From Polaribacter batillariae (GTDB lineage Bacteria; Bacteroidota; Bacteroidia; Flavobacteriales; Flavobacteriaceae), in the NCBI RefSeq assembly GCF_017498485.1, contig NZ_CP071795.1, positions 372,001 to 436,000 of the forward strand: a stretch of 64,000 bases of DNA. Reading direction: 5' to 3'. Below, piece after piece: positions 1-10,005 of the stretch (position 1 is the stretch's first letter; every line of letters starts with the position of its first letter). The notes below the pieces were generated by a model. That model saw only the letters and a list, made by a program, of their open reading frames with translations, was not told the DNA's origin and did not search any database. Both the position numbers and the translations under genes were made by a program.

Positions 1-311
1 AAAAGCAAAGCCTCAGAACCACCTGTGGTTACAATAATATTATCTGCAGTTACGGGAATATTATTTTTTACATAATATTTTGCCAATTTGGTTCTGTATT
101 CTTCAGAACCTTCAGAACGAGCGTAAGATAAAGTTTCTACTGTATTGTTTTTTACAGCATCTAAAGCTACTTGCGGTGTTTTAATATCTGGCTGACCAAT
201 ATTTAAGTGAAAAACTTTTACACCTCTTTTTTTAGCATTTTCTGCATAAGGCACCAATTTTCTAATTGGCGATTCTGGCATTTCTATTCCTTTTTTAGAG
301 ATTGATGGCAT
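1..311 (-). CDS. Pyridoxal-phosphate-dependent aminotransferase, N-terminal part (gene cut by window edge)
   Basis: The minus strand from the ATG at 309-311 is open to the window edge. It encodes the start of a fold-type I aminotransferase of the aspartate aminotransferase class, which moves amino groups between amino acids and 2-oxo acids with PLP. The visible part includes a segment reading FHLNIGQPDIKTP, the substrate-binding loop typical of this class, and further on a TTGGSEAL segment near the PLP phosphate-binding region. The PLP lysine lies beyond the window. The first residues, MPSISKKGIEMPESPIRKL, match the usual start of Bacteroidetes members. Substrate cannot be fixed from this fragment. 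Confidence 0.85.
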   Translation of the reverse strand, partial: MPSISKKGIEMPESPIRKLVPYAENAKKRGVKVFHLNIGQPDIKTPQVALDAVKNNTVETLSYARSEGSEEYRTKLAKYYVKNNIPVTADNIIVTTGGSEALL

Positions 312-467
312 ATTTAATTTCTTTCTAAATTTAACAATGCAAATTTGCAAAATATATTTTACAACAAAGAACGTTATCTTATAAACTTAAAGGTTAAAAG
401 TTTGCTAAAAAAAATAATTAATAAAAGTTAATTTGTATTTTAGAGAGATTGAAAAATATTTATTTGT

Positions 468-1807
468 TTGAAAAAAAAAATAATTTCTTTACTATTTTTA
501 TGGTTGATTGTAGTTTCTAAAAACTATGCGCAACAGGGATTCCGTTTTTTAAAAGCCAACGATAAAAAAGAACGCATCCGATTTAAGTTAATTAATAATT
601 TAATTATCATTCCCATTGAAATTAACGGCAAAGAACTTTCTTTTATTTTAGATTCTGGTGTTAATAAAACCATCATTTTTAATTTATCTGATAAGAGTAA
701 TATTGGTTTATCAAACCCTCAAAAAGTAACTTTAAGAGGTTTAGGAGGAGGCGAACCTGTAGATGCTTTATTGTCTAAAAACAACAAATTATCTATAAAA
801 GACATTGTGGGTTTTAATGAAACTTTATATGTAATCTTAGAAGATTATTTCGATTTATCTAGTAAAATGGGCATTACCATTCATGGTATTATTGGATATA
901 ATTTGCTAAAGAATTTTATTATTAAAATAAATTACAGAACAAAAACACTAGACTTTTACAACCCCAAAACTTACACCTATAAAAAATGCCGAAGATGTGA
1001 GGTTTTACCACTTCAACTTTACAGAAAAAAACCATTTGTGAATGTAAAAGTTCAGTTAGATACAATTGGAGAAAAGCTAACAAATGTAAAATTATTAATA
1101 GATTCTGGAGGAAGTGATGCCCTTTGGCTGTTTGAACATACAAAAAAAACATAGTAACTCCTAAACGATATTTTAACGATATTTTAGGAGAAGGTTTAAG
1201 TGGACCTATATTTGGGAATAGAAGTAGAATTCCAAAATTAGTGATTGGAGATTTTAAGATAAAAGAGCCAACAGTGTCGTTTTTAGATACAATTTCTACA
1301 AAAAATGCAAGAAAATTTAAAAAAAGAAATGGAAGTATTGGAGGGAACGTACTTAAGCGATTTAAAATTTGGTTAGACTACCCTAACAAACAAATAATGC
1401 TTAAAAAAAATGGATCGTTTAAACATGGCTTTAATTATAATATGAGTGGATTAGACGTCGTTTATAACGGAAAACAACTGGTAAGAGAAGAATCTTTTAA
1501 AAAAATTACAGGTAGTTACAGCACTGAAGCCGATGAAAAAAATACAATCTCTTTTGTAACCAATTTTTCTTATAAATTTAAACCTTCATTTAAAATTAAA
1601 TCAGTAGTAGATGGCTCACCTGGGTTTAGAGCAGGTTTAAAAGCAGAAGATATTATTTTAACAATTAACGGCAGACCATCACATAATTACACCTTAAACG
1701 ATATTATAAACAAATTTCAGGAAAGAGAAAACAAAAAAATTCGAATAACAGTAAATAGAAAAGGAGCCGTGTTAAGATTTGAATTTAGATTAGAAAAAAG
1801 AGTTTAA
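468..1807 (+). pseudogene. Retropepsin-like aspartyl protease with C-terminal PDZ domain, frameshifted
   Basis: Two open frames (468-1154 and about 1155-1807) together make one protein of about 446 residues. The first starts at TTG 468 with a signal peptide (MKKKIISLLFLWLIVVS) and holds two D-S-G motifs, FILDSGVNKT near residue 60 and LLIDSGGSDA near 210, as in retropepsin-like enzymes with two half-sites. The second frame continues without a gap in homology-like content and ends in a PDZ domain (SPGFRAGLKAEDIILTINGR). The break lies in a run of eight A at 1142-1149; one more A would restore the frame. Exported proteolysis is the likely role. The frameshift may be a real mutation, a slippery-tract switch or a sequencing error. 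The gene ends convergently, overlapping the DUF1573 gene by four bases. Confidence 0.75.
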
Positions 1808-2211
1808 CTATCTTTAGACAATAGGCTTTTCTCTTTTTCTAAAGAAATACCATTGGTAACAAAACCTTTAATTTTTATTTTCTTAACTAATTTTTTAGCA
1901 TTCGAAAAAATGGTAATTTGTTTCGAAAAACCACCAGGTCTTTTAGTATCGTAAGAAACTTTAATTTCTCCTTTTTCTCCTGGCATAATTGGTTGTTCTG
2001 GTTTTTTAGGAACTGTACAACCACATGAAGATTGAATTTTTTCTATAATTAATGGAGCATTGCCAATATTTGTAAAAACAAAAGTGCGCTCTCCATTAGA
2101 ACCTTTTGCAATTTTTCCATAATCAATTGTTTCTTTTTCGAATTTAAATTCTTGAGCGTTTATAGAAGTGCTAACAAAAAGAGCAATTAAAAGAGTTCCG
2201 AATATTTTCAT
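1804..2211 (-). CDS. DUF1573 domain protein, exported
   Basis: 135 residues with an N-terminal signal peptide (MKIFGTLLIALFVSTSINAQ). The rest is one immunoglobulin-like DUF1573 domain: the segment FDYG-type start (TIDYGKIAKGSNGERTF), then SSCGCTVP near residue 63 and the MPGEKGEIKVSYDT segment, all characteristic of the family. The protein is presumably periplasmic. Its biochemical role is not known; DUF1573 domains are widespread in Bacteroidetes and resemble the ASPM/MSP-type beta-sandwich. It stands alone, with its start facing valS across about 130 bases, so the two genes are divergently transcribed. Confidence 0.88.
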   Translation of the reverse strand: MKIFGTLLIALFVSTSINAQEFKFEKETIDYGKIAKGSNGERTFVFTNIGNAPLIIEKIQSSCGCTVPKKPEQPIMPGEKGEIKVSYDTKRPGGFSKQITIFSNAKKLVKKIKIKGFVTNGISLEKEKSLLSKDS

Positions 2212-2299
2212 AATTAATTATTTTACAGTGTAAAGTTAAGATTAATAATTTGTATTAAAAAATCAACTACTAAATTTTCTCTACAAATTTAGATAATTG

Positions 2300-2307
2300 T
2301 ATTTTTG
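2300..2307 (+). promoter_or_regulatory. Probable -7 promoter box for valS
   Basis: TATTTTTG fits the Bacteroidetes TAnnTTTG -7 element and sits 33 bases before the ATG of valS. No clear TTG at the -33 position. The upstream TTG that would extend valS lies inside this box, which argues for the ATG at 2341. Confidence 0.5.
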
Positions 2308-2340
2308 CCAATTAATATATCAAAAAGGATACCAAAAAAT

Positions 2341-4995
2341 ATGACAATTCCACCTAAATACGATGCAAGTAAAGTAGAAGACAAGTGGTATAATTACTGG
2401 ATGAAAAACAATTATTTTCATTCAACACCAAATGAAAGAGAGCCTTACACAATTGTAATTCCACCACCCAACGTAACAGGTGTATTGCATATGGGGCACA
2501 TGCTAAACAACACAATACAAGATGTTTTAATTAGACGTGCACGTTTGTTAGGTAAAAATGCTTGTTGGGTTCCTGGAACAGACCATGCCTCTATTGCCAC
2601 AGAAGCAAAAGTTGTAGCAAAATTAAAAGAACAAGGCATTAAAAAAAGCGATTTAACTCGCGAAGAATTCTTAAAACACGCTTTCGATTGGAAAAACGAA
2701 TATGGAGGCATTATTTTAGAGCAATTAAAAAAACTAGGCGCCTCTTGCGATTGGGAAAGAACTGCTTTTACCATGGATCCAGAAATGTCGGAATCTGTAA
2801 TTAAAGTTTTTGTCGATTTATATAACAAAGGACTTATTTATAGAGGCTACAGAATGGTTAACTGGGATCCTGAAGCAAAAACAACACTTTCGGATGAAGA
2901 AGTAATTCACGAAGAAAAACAAGGAAACTTATATTATTTAGAATATAAAATTGAAGGAAACGAAGATAAATTAACCATTGCAACTACAAGACCAGAAACT
3001 ATTTTTGGAGACACTGCAATTTGTATCAACCCAAATGACGAGCGTTTTACACATTTAAAAGGAAAAAAAGCAATTGTACCTTTGTGTGGTAGAATTATTC
3101 CAATTATTGAAGACGAATACGTAGATGTAGAATTTGGTACAGGTTGTTTAAAAGTTACACCTGCGCACGATCAAAACGATAAAAATTTAGGAGACAAACA
3201 CAACTTAGAAGTCATCGATATTTTTAACGACGATGCTACTTTAAATTCATTCGGATTGCACTATCAAGGAAAAGACCGGTTTGTAGTTCGTAAAGAAATT
3301 GCCAAAGAGTTAGAAGAAAAAGGCTTCTTAGTAAAAACAGAAGTTCATACCAATAAAGTAGGAATCTCTGAAAGAACCAAAGCCGTAATTGAACCAAGAT
3401 TATCGGACCAATGGTTTTTAAAGATGAAAGATTTAGCACAACCTGCTATCGATGCTGTTTTAGGGGAAGCAGCAGAAATTAATCTTTATCCTAAAAAATT
3501 CGAAAACACCTATCGCCATTGGATGGAAAATGTTCGCGATTGGAATATTTCTCGCCAACTTTGGTGGGGGCAACAAATTCCTGCCTATTATTATGGCAAT
3601 GGAAAAGAAGATTTTGTTGTAGCCGAAACTAAAGAAGAAGCTTTTGAATTCGCTAAAAAAAAATTAGCTGTCATTTCTACTGAAATGGAGAAATCTCTTA
3701 AAATCGAAGATTTACGTCAAGATGAAGACGCACTTGATACTTGGTTTTCTTCTTGGTTGTGGCCAATCTCTGTTTTCGACGGAATTAGAAATCCAGAAAA
3801 CGAAGAAATTAACTACTACTACCCTACCAACGATTTAGTAACTGGACCAGATATTTTATTTTTCTGGGTAGCAAGAATGATTGTTGCTGGATACGAATAT
3901 AAAAACCAAAAACCTTTCCAAAATGTTTATCTAACAGGTTTAGTGAGAGATAAACAAAGACGAAAAATGTCTAAATCTTTAGGAAATTCACCAGATGCAT
4001 TAAAATTAATATCAGATTATGGCGCAGATGGTGTAAGAGTTGGATTGTTGCTAAGTTCTGCAGCAGGAAACGATTTAATGTTCGATGAAGACCTTTGCCA
4101 GCAAGGAAAAGGATTTGCCAACAAAATCTGGAATGCTTTTCGATTGATAAAAGGTTGGAAAGTAGATGCTCGTTTAGAGCAACCCGCAACTGCAAAAATT
4201 GCATTACAATGGTATGAAGCCAAGTTTCAAAAAGCTTTGGCAGAAATTGAAGACCATTTTTCTAAATACCGTTTATCAGATGCTTTAATGGCAATTTATA
4301 AGTTGATAAACGACGATTTTTCTTCCTGGTTATTAGAAATCGTAAAACCTGCATATCTACAACCAATAGACAAAACAACGTTTGATGCAATTATAGCCGT
4401 TTTAGAAAATAACTTAAAAGTTTTGCATCCATTTATGCCATTTTTAACAGAAGAAATTTGGCAATATATTTCGAATAGAGCTATAGATGAAGCTTTAATT
4501 ATTGCAAAATATCCTGAAGCAAAAGCATACGATTCAAAAATTATTGCAGATTTCGAATTTGCTACCAACGTGGTTTCAGGAATTAGAACCATTAGAAAAG
4601 ATAAAAATATTTCATTTAAAAATACAGTGGAATTATTTGTGATAGATAATAGTAAGAATTCTAATCAATTCGATGCTGTTATTCAAAAACTAACAAATAC
4701 ATCAACCATAAAAACGGTTTCAGAAAAAGTAGAAGGCGCTTCGTTTAGAGTAAAATCAAATGAATATTTTATACCAATTGCTAACGAAAACATCGATGTG
4801 GAAGCAGAAATCGAAAAATTATCTGGAGAATTAAAAAGAGCACAAGGCTTTTTAGTGGGAATTCAGAAAAAATTATCGAACGAACGTTTTGTGTCGAATG
4901 CACCAGAGAAAGTATTAGAATTAGAGCGTAAAAAAGAAGCCGATACTTTAGCAAAAATTGAAACGATTATTGGAAGTCTAAACTCTTTAAAATAG
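2341..4995 (+). CDS. valS: Valine-tRNA ligase
   Basis: Class I aminoacyl-tRNA synthetase that charges tRNA-Val, with an editing domain against mischarged threonine. From ATG 2341 it has 884 residues, the usual length. The HIGH motif appears as HMGH at residues 50-53, the KMSKS motif at about 542-546 ([12 protein letters not shown]), and the CP1 editing domain lies between them ([13 protein letters not shown] near 220). The C-terminal 65 residues form the Val-RS coiled-coil arm ([15 protein letters not shown]). The frame is open from TTG 2305, but that codon overlaps the promoter box and the extra 12 residues look unrelated to the family, so ATG 2341 was chosen. Essential housekeeping gene, monocistronic here. 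Confidence 0.97.
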   Translation: MTIPPKYDASKVEDKWYNYWMKNNYFHSTPNEREPYTIVIPPPNVTGVLHMGHMLNNTIQDVLIRRARLLGKNACWVPGTDHASIATEAKVVAKLKEQGIKKSDLTREEFLKHAFDWKNEYGGIILEQLKKLGASCDWERTAFTMDPEMSESVIKVFVDLYNKGLIYRGYRMVNWDPEAKTTLSDEEVIHEEKQGNLYYLEYKIEGNEDKLTIATTRPETIFGDTAICINPNDERFTHLKGKKAIVPLCGRIIPIIEDEYVDVEFGTGCLKVTPAHDQNDKNLGDKHNLEVIDIFNDDATLNSFGLHYQGKDRFVVRKEIAKELEEKGFLVKTEVHTNKVGISERTKAVIEPRLSDQWFLKMKDLAQPAIDAVLGEAAEINLYPKKFENTYRHWMENVRDWNISRQLWWGQQIPAYYYGNGKEDFVVAETKEEAFEFAKKKLAVISTEMEKSLKIEDLRQDEDALDTWFSSWLWPISVFDGIRNPENEEINYYYPTNDLVTGPDILFFWVARMIVAGYEYKNQKPFQNVYLTGLVRDKQRRKMSKSLGNSPDALKLISDYGADGVRVGLLLSSAAGNDLMFDEDLCQQGKGFANKIWNAFRLIKGWKVDARLEQPATAKIALQWYEAKFQKALAEIEDHFSKYRLSDALMAIYKLINDDFSSWLLEIVKPAYLQPIDKTTFDAIIAVLENNLKVLHPFMPFLTEEIWQYISNRAIDEALIIAKYPEAKAYDSKIIADFEFATNVVSGIRTIRKDKNISFKNTVELFVIDNSKNSNQFDAVIQKLTNTSTIKTVSEKVEGASFRVKSNEYFIPIANENIDVEAEIEKLSGELKRAQGFLVGIQKKLSNERFVSNAPEKVLELERKKEADTLAKIETIIGSLNSLK

Positions 4996-5106
4996 GTTTT
5001 ATATTTAATTTAAGAAATAATAAAAAAAGATATTTTACTTTTTAAGAAGAATTTTTGTTTTGATTAATGCAAATTTATAGTTTCAATATAACATGAAAGC
5101 CAAGAA

Positions 5107-5820
5107 ATGGTAGCAATAATTTTTGATATAGATGGAACTTTGACTGATACAACAAAGGTTGACGATAAATGTTTTATTGAAGCTTTTAACAACATTTTTG
5201 GAATTAATATTTCCAATCAAAATTGGTCTGAATTAACTAATGTAACAGATTGGGGAATTACAGAAGAAATAATTTTGAATAATAAAAATAGAATTCCAAC
5301 AGATGTTGAGTATGAAAAAATGATTTCAGAATTTTTTTCTCTTCTACAATCTGAATTTAATGCGGACAAAAAACAATTCTGTGAAATCAAAGGAGCTTAT
5401 AATTTTATTAAATTTTTATTAAAAAAATCAAATATAAAAATAGGCATAGCTACTGGTGGTTGGGCAAAATCAGCAAATCTAAAACTGAAATCAATAGGAA
5501 TTGATTCTTCTGAATTTGTATTTTTTAATAGTAATCATTTTAAAACAAGAGAAGATATTTTATTAAATACAATCCGAAAATTAAATCAAAATACGGAAAA
5601 TAATATCGATAGAATAATTTATTTTGGAGATGGAACTTGGGATTTTTTAACTTGTGAGAAATTGGGAATTGAATTTATTGGAATTGACAATTTAGAAAAT
5701 AATAAGCTAAAAAACCTTGGAGTGAAAAATATTTACAAAGACTTCGAAAATTACGAGATAATTTATAAAAATTTAGTAATAAAAGAGAGCACTAATAACA
5801 ACATTGTAAAGAAAAGCTAG
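5107..5820 (+). CDS. HAD-superfamily phosphatase (Gph-like)
   Basis: 237 residues. Haloacid dehalogenase fold hydrolase: motif I FDIDGTLTDT at residues 6-15 with both catalytic Asp, a four-helix cap region after it, motif II GIATGGW near 117-123, and motif IV YFGDGTWDFLTCEKLG near 177-192. Such proteins remove phosphate from small molecules; the substrate cannot be read from the sequence. It follows valS by 111 bases and probably has its own promoter. The start codon chosen is ATG 5107; no better start is nearby. Base composition is somewhat more AT-rich than valS, which fits a less strongly expressed or accessory gene. Confidence 0.82.
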   Translation: MVAIIFDIDGTLTDTTKVDDKCFIEAFNNIFGINISNQNWSELTNVTDWGITEEIILNNKNRIPTDVEYEKMISEFFSLLQSEFNADKKQFCEIKGAYNFIKFLLKKSNIKIGIATGGWAKSANLKLKSIGIDSSEFVFFNSNHFKTREDILLNTIRKLNQNTENNIDRIIYFGDGTWDFLTCEKLGIEFIGIDNLENNKLKNLGVKNIYKDFENYEIIYKNLVIKESTNNNIVKKS

Positions 5821-6058
5821 TTTTTTTATTTATCTGCGAGAGTTTTAGTGGATTTTATTGTTTTGTAATTTTTACCATAAACTTTAATGCTTTAATCGTA
5901 AGCTTAATCTTATGATAGAATATTTTTTGCAATAATTATTTTTATAAAATTAGCGCAATATTTTTTTTATAAGTTTATAAATTTCCATTAATTATAAAAA
6001 TAATATACTACATTTAAAACAAAAGCGTTTTTATTATAACTATTAAAACCCTAAAAAG

Positions 6059-6931
6059 ATGAAAAAAATTTTTATTCCAGTCGCAGTTTTTGCATTGCTT
6101 GCAACTTCTTGTGTCTCAAAGAAAAAGTATGCGGCTTTAGAAAGCAGGTATATAAACACGAAAGGAAACCTTCAAAAAACTACCTTAGAAAAAGAAGCTT
6201 TAGAAGCCAAATTTGCGAAAATAGAACAACGTATAGATCGTTTTAACAAGAAAATAAATTCTTTGCAGAGTGATAATGTTTCACTAAAAAACGAAAACGA
6301 TATTAAATTAGATATGGTTGGTAAAACCGCAGTAATCTCAAATAAAACGAGAGAACGAATGAAAGAAACTTTGGCAAAAGTAGATCCTGCTAAGTTGGCA
6401 GAAGCAAAAACCTTAAAAGATTCTTTAAATTTGGCTGTTTCTTATAATTTAATGAATTCTGTAGGCCTGTCTGACATTAAAAATTCCGAAGATATCGATA
6501 TTGATATCGACCAAACTGTTGTTATGATTTCTGTTTCAGATAAATTGTTATTTAACACAGCGAGTTATAGAGTTAAAAAAAGTGCCTATAAATTAATTAC
6601 GCAGTTAGCAGATATCATTCAATCGGAACCAAGTATGGATGTAATGATTGAAGGACATACAGATTCTAGAACGATAAACAACGCTGTTGTAGAAGACAAT
6701 TGGGATTTAAGTGTAAAAAGAGCCACCTCTATTGTAAGACTTTTGCAAAACAAATTTCATATCGATGGAAGCCGATTAATTGCTTCTGGTAGAGGAGACA
6801 CAATGCCTTTAGTACCCAACACAAGTAGCGAAAATAGAGCTAAAAATAGAAGAACAAGAATTGTAATTCTACCTAATTTAGATAAGTTTTTTGCGTTGCT
6901 TGCAGAGGATGGCGTAATCGAAAAAAACTAA
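6059..6931 (+). CDS. OmpA-family peptidoglycan-binding lipoprotein
   Basis: 290 residues. The N-terminus is a lipoprotein signal (MKKIFIPVAVFALLATSC, lipobox LATSC, Cys 18). Residues about 25-95 are a charged coiled coil. Residues about 150-275 form an OmpA C-terminal domain: VVMISVSDKLLFNTAS start, the EGHTDS segment near 198 and the SENRAKNRRTRIVI segment near 260 carry the Asp and Arg that bind diaminopimelate in peptidoglycan. It probably ties the outer membrane to the cell wall. It is followed by a good terminator, so it is its own transcription unit. Confidence 0.9.
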   Translation: MKKIFIPVAVFALLATSCVSKKKYAALESRYINTKGNLQKTTLEKEALEAKFAKIEQRIDRFNKKINSLQSDNVSLKNENDIKLDMVGKTAVISNKTRERMKETLAKVDPAKLAEAKTLKDSLNLAVSYNLMNSVGLSDIKNSEDIDIDIDQTVVMISVSDKLLFNTASYRVKKSAYKLITQLADIIQSEPSMDVMIEGHTDSRTINNAVVEDNWDLSVKRATSIVRLLQNKFHIDGSRLIASGRGDTMPLVPNTSSENRAKNRRTRIVILPNLDKFFALLAEDGVIEKN

Positions 6932-6952
6932 TTTTATAAAACCTTTCAAATA

Positions 6953-6986
6953 AAAAATAGCTTCCAATTTGGAGGCTATTTTTTTT
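6953..6986 (+). terminator. Intrinsic terminator after the OmpA-like gene
   Basis: Stem AAAATAGCTTCC / GGAGGCTATTTT (one G-T pair) with a short AT loop and a run of T. It lies 22 bases after the OmpA-like stop codon. The A tract on the left side could let it also act for the minus-strand DUF4199 gene. Confidence 0.85.
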
Positions 6987-7004
6987 GTGCTTATTTTATT
7001 ATTT

Positions 7005-7454
7005 TTACTTCTGTAAGTTTTTTTTATCGTGATTTTTGTAAAACTGCATTACTATAAAAGAACCAATTACAGACGATGCCATTCCTTCAATAAATAAAGT
7101 AAGTACAATTTCAAATAACGATAAATCTCCACCAATTAAAAAAGAATTGTTCATTACCGACAAAAATGCTGGGTTTATAAATTTTATGTAAACTACAATA
7201 CCAAGAATAGAAAGTATTACTGCGACTGTAGAGGTTTGTATGCCTATTCCTAAATTTGTTGGATAGTGAGTTTCTTTATTTTCAAAAATATTGGTTTTAA
7301 TAGCTTGCCTAATACCTATAACTACAAATAATAAGTTTAAAAAACGTAAATATGGGTTTTCTTCCAAACCTAACAATTTGCAGGTAAAGAAAAAACCTCC
7401 AATTAATAAGGTGGTTAAAAATGCATATTTTATAATAATTTTATTCGGCGACAT
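7005..7454 (-). CDS. DUF4199-type integral membrane protein
   Basis: 149 residues with four hydrophobic spans (about 10-28, 35-50, 70-92 and 110-135), the layout of DUF4199 proteins. Known only as conserved inner-membrane proteins in Bacteroidetes; no enzymatic motif is visible. In many flavobacteria DUF4199 genes sit near a dolichol-phosphate mannosyltransferase-like gene, but no such neighbour is present here. Start ATG at 7452-7454 (MSPNKIIIKYAFL). Convergent with the OmpA-like gene. Confidence 0.75.
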   Translation of the reverse strand: MSPNKIIIKYAFLTTLLIGGFFFTCKLLGLEENPYLRFLNLLFVVIGIRQAIKTNIFENKETHYPTNLGIGIQTSTVAVILSILGIVVYIKFINPAFLSVMNNSFLIGGDLSLFEIVLTLFIEGMASSVIGSFIVMQFYKNHDKKNLQK

Positions 7455-7577
7455 AATGTTTAGTTTTTATAATTAATAGTTAAACAAAGTTAAAAAAGGA
7501 CATAGAATTTTTTCATAATTAATAGATAAAATTAAGAATACCCATTGGTTATGATTATTTAGCAGTATTTTTAAGAT

Positions 7578-7607
7578 AAAAAACCGAATGTTTTGCACTC
7601 GGTTTTT
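7578..7607 (-). terminator. Intrinsic terminator for the small membrane protein gene
   Basis: Stem AAAACCGAATG / CACTCGGTTTT with a four-base loop. Read on the minus strand it is followed by a T-rich tail and lies just after the stop of the 7630-7797 gene. Confidence 0.75.
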
Positions 7608-7629
7608 CCATTTTTTCTTTGGTTGTCGA

Positions 7630-7854
<225 letters not shown>

Positions 7855-7870
7855 CTATTCATTTAAATAT

Positions 7871-7878
7871 TATCTTTG
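7871..7878 (+). promoter_or_regulatory. -7 promoter box for kdsB
   Basis: TATCTTTG, a perfect TAnnTTTG match, 19 bases before the ATG of kdsB. No convincing -33 TTG. Confidence 0.6.
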
Positions 7879-7897
7879 ATGCATTTAAAACACAGTG

Positions 7898-8629
7898 ATG
7901 AAAGTTATAGCAATGATTCCTGCACGTTACAGTGCATCTCGTTTTCCTGGTAAATTAATGAAAGATTTAGGAGGCAAATCTGTAATTTTAAGAACCTACG
8001 AAGCTGCGTTAAACACCAACTTATTTAGCGAAGTTTATGTAGTTACAGATTCCGAAATTATTAGAGAAAACATTTCGAATGCTGGTGGAAACGTAATTAT
8101 GAGTATAAAAGAACATGAATGTGGGTCTGATAGAATTGCAGAAGCTGTAGAAAATATCGAAACCGATATTGTAATAAATGTACAAGGAGACGAACCCTTT
8201 ATAGACGAAGTTTCCTTATCTAAATTAATCGATGTTTTTAAAGAAGATGCCCAACAAGAAATAGATTTGGCATCTTTAAAAGTACAAATTACCAACAAAA
8301 AAGATATCGAAAATCCTAATAATGTAAAAGTAATTACAGATGTAAATAACTTAGCCATTTATTTTTCGAGAAGTGTAATTCCTTATCACAGAGATACAGA
8401 AGTTAACGTTAAATATTACAAGCATAAAGGGGTTTATGCTTTTAGAAAGCAAGCATTGTTAGATTTTTATAAGACCCCAATAACGCCTTTAGAAGCTGCA
8501 GAAAAAATCGAAGCCATTCGTTATCAAGAAATTGGTAAAAAAATAAAAATGGTAGAAACTTCTGTAGAAGCTGTTGGTATTGATACACCCGAAGATTTAG
8601 AGAAAGCAAAAAAATATTTAAACCTATAA
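7898..8629 (+). CDS. kdsB: 3-deoxy-manno-octulosonate cytidylyltransferase (CMP-Kdo synthetase)
   Basis: Activates Kdo with CTP for lipopolysaccharide inner-core synthesis, in the cytoplasm. 243 residues from ATG 7898; a GTG directly before it (7895) is in frame but unlikely. The N-terminal nucleotide-binding motif [15 protein letters not shown], the VQGDEPFI segment near residue 99 that binds magnesium, and the [13 protein letters not shown] segment near 180 are all KdsB signatures. Start and stop fit the family's 245-residue length. The HAD gene follows by 11 bases, so the two are probably co-transcribed. Confidence 0.95.
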   Translation: MKVIAMIPARYSASRFPGKLMKDLGGKSVILRTYEAALNTNLFSEVYVVTDSEIIRENISNAGGNVIMSIKEHECGSDRIAEAVENIETDIVINVQGDEPFIDEVSLSKLIDVFKEDAQQEIDLASLKVQITNKKDIENPNNVKVITDVNNLAIYFSRSVIPYHRDTEVNVKYYKHKGVYAFRKQALLDFYKTPITPLEAAEKIEAIRYQEIGKKIKMVETSVEAVGIDTPEDLEKAKKYLNL

Positions 8630-8640
8630 AACCCAATAAA

Positions 8641-9333
8641 ATGTTTCAACATATAAAAGTAATTGCTTTTGATGCAGATGATACTTTATGGATAAACGAA
8701 ACTTATTTTAGAGAAGCCGAAGAAGAATTTGCCAAACTATTATCTAAATACGAAACGAAAAACAAAATCGATCAAGAACTTTTTAAAACCGAAATAAAAA
8801 ATTTAGTTTATTATGGTTATGGTGTTAAAGGATTTATGCTGTCTATGGTAGAATGTGCTTTGGAACTTTCTAATTATAAAATACCACAAAAAACCATCGA
8901 GAAAATTTTAAACATTGGTAAAGAAATGCTCGACAAACCCATTGAACTTTTACCTAGAATCGAAGAGGTTTTAGCATCTTTGCAGGGTAAGTACAAATTA
9001 ATCGTGGCTACCAAAGGCGATTTGTTAGACCAAGAAAGAAAGCTAGAGAAATCGAACTTGTTAAAATATTTCCATCATATAGAAGTTATGAGCGACAAAA
9101 AAGAAAAAGATTATACAAAACTAATCAATCATTTAGATATTCAACCAAAAGAGTTTTTAATGATTGGAAATTCATTAAAATCAGATGTTTTACCATTGCT
9201 AAAAATTGGTGCATCTGCAATTCATGTTCCTTTTCATACCACTTGGGTACACGAAGAGGTTTCGCAAAAAGAGCAAGAAAATTCGGAATATGTTACCTTA
9301 ACAAATATCAGTGAAGTTTTATCGCTCATTTAA
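8641..9333 (+). CDS. HAD-superfamily hydrolase (YjjG-like)
   Basis: 230 residues. Motif I FDADDTLW at 10-17 (both catalytic Asp present), a helical cap at about 20-100, motif II IVATKGD near 120, Lys near 140-160 and motif IV MIGNSLKSDVLPLLKIG near 178-194. The family removes phosphate from nucleotides or sugar phosphates. It lies 11 bases behind kdsB. The Kdo-8-phosphate phosphatase KdsC is also a HAD enzyme, but KdsC is shorter and has no cap, so this protein is not KdsC. Substrate unknown. Confidence 0.82.
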   Translation: MFQHIKVIAFDADDTLWINETYFREAEEEFAKLLSKYETKNKIDQELFKTEIKNLVYYGYGVKGFMLSMVECALELSNYKIPQKTIEKILNIGKEMLDKPIELLPRIEEVLASLQGKYKLIVATKGDLLDQERKLEKSNLLKYFHHIEVMSDKKEKDYTKLINHLDIQPKEFLMIGNSLKSDVLPLLKIGASAIHVPFHTTWVHEEVSQKEQENSEYVTLTNISEVLSLI

Positions 9334-9343
9334 ATAAATACCC

Positions 9344-9351
9344 TAAATTTG
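9344..9351 (+). promoter_or_regulatory. Possible -7 promoter box
   Basis: TAAATTTG, 23 bases before the start of the 86-residue gene. It fits TAnnTTTG; no -33 TTG at the right distance. Confidence 0.45.
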
Positions 9352-9373
9352 CAGCACTAAATATAAAAAAGAC

Positions 9374-9634
9374 ATGGCAAGTATAAAAAACTTAAAAAAA
9401 GACATTAACTATACATTAGGAGATATTATAGGATACGTTTCAGACAAAATGCATGCAAATGCCGATAAAGAAAAAGCGGAAGCAATTATCGACGAAACGA
9501 TTGAAACTTTTGATGTGTTAATTGGTAAGATTAACGCAAAAGGTGTAGAAAATAAAAAAGCACACTTAAAAGAAGTAAATGCAGAGTTAGAAGCAAAAGC
9601 AACTGCTTTGCTTGAAAAAGCAAATAAATTGTAA
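9374..9634 (+). CDS. Small conserved protein of unknown function
   Basis: 86 residues, soluble, highly charged and predicted almost entirely helical (for example EAIIDETIETFDVLIGKI and ELEAKATALLEKANKL). No enzyme motif. I recognise it only as the type of small cytosolic protein conserved among flavobacteria. Own promoter box upstream and a terminator downstream make it a separate transcription unit. Function unknown. Confidence 0.75.
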   Translation: MASIKNLKKDINYTLGDIIGYVSDKMHANADKEKAEAIIDETIETFDVLIGKINAKGVENKKAHLKEVNAELEAKATALLEKANKL

Positions 9635-9662
9635 TATTAACATTTTGTAAACATTATTTAAC

Positions 9663-9692
9663 AACCATCTATTTAAAATTGATGGTTTTTTT
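9663..9692 (+). terminator. Intrinsic terminator
   Basis: AACCATC / GATGGTT stem with an AT loop and seven or eight T, about 30 bases after the stop of the 86-residue gene. Confidence 0.8.
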
Positions 9693-9756
9693 GCTTAAAT
9701 TTGGAGAGAGTTATACGAAATGAATTATTATTTACGTTATAATTAAAACTAAAACT

Positions 9757-9951
9757 ATGGCAAGAGCAATGTTTGAATACACGAAAACTGTATTAAAAAA
9801 AGTAAGTTTCAATTCAGACTTATTTTGTAAAGAGTTAGAAAAAGCCCTTAATAGATTGCTACCTTACGAAATAGAAGAGCTAGCAATTTGGCTAAGACAA
9901 TTTACAGCAAACAAACCAGAACTATATGTTTGTATGACGTTAATGAAATAA
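9757..9951 (+). CDS. Small conserved protein of unknown function
   Basis: 64 residues, helical: MARAMFEYTKTVLKKVSF, then an amphipathic stretch (FCKELEKALNRLLPYEIEEL) and the ending PELYVCMTLMK. No domain recognised with certainty. It is bounded by a terminator upstream and a strong one that begins directly at its stop codon, so it is expressed alone. Length and composition look like a real gene rather than chance. Function unknown. Confidence 0.7.
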   Translation: MARAMFEYTKTVLKKVSFNSDLFCKELEKALNRLLPYEIEELAIWLRQFTANKPELYVCMTLMK

Positions 9952-9981
9952 AAAAAAGAGGCTTTCGAAGCCTCTTTTTTT
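9952..9981 (+). terminator. Strong intrinsic terminator
   Basis: AAAAAAAGAGGCTTTC/GAAGCCTCTTTTTTT, a near-perfect palindrome with A and T tracts on both sides, so it can work on both strands. It directly precedes the IS256-family element. Confidence 0.9.
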
Positions 9982-10005
9982 GGTACTAAACCAAAAAGTG
10001 TGTAA

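Noticed and set aside
2305..2340. Upstream TTG start that would add 12 residues to valS
   Set aside because: The codon lies inside the likely -7 promoter box and the extra residues do not look like valine-tRNA ligase.
7005..7454. Idea that the DUF4199 gene and the small membrane gene form a stress operon
   Set aside because: A terminator at 7578-7607 separates them.
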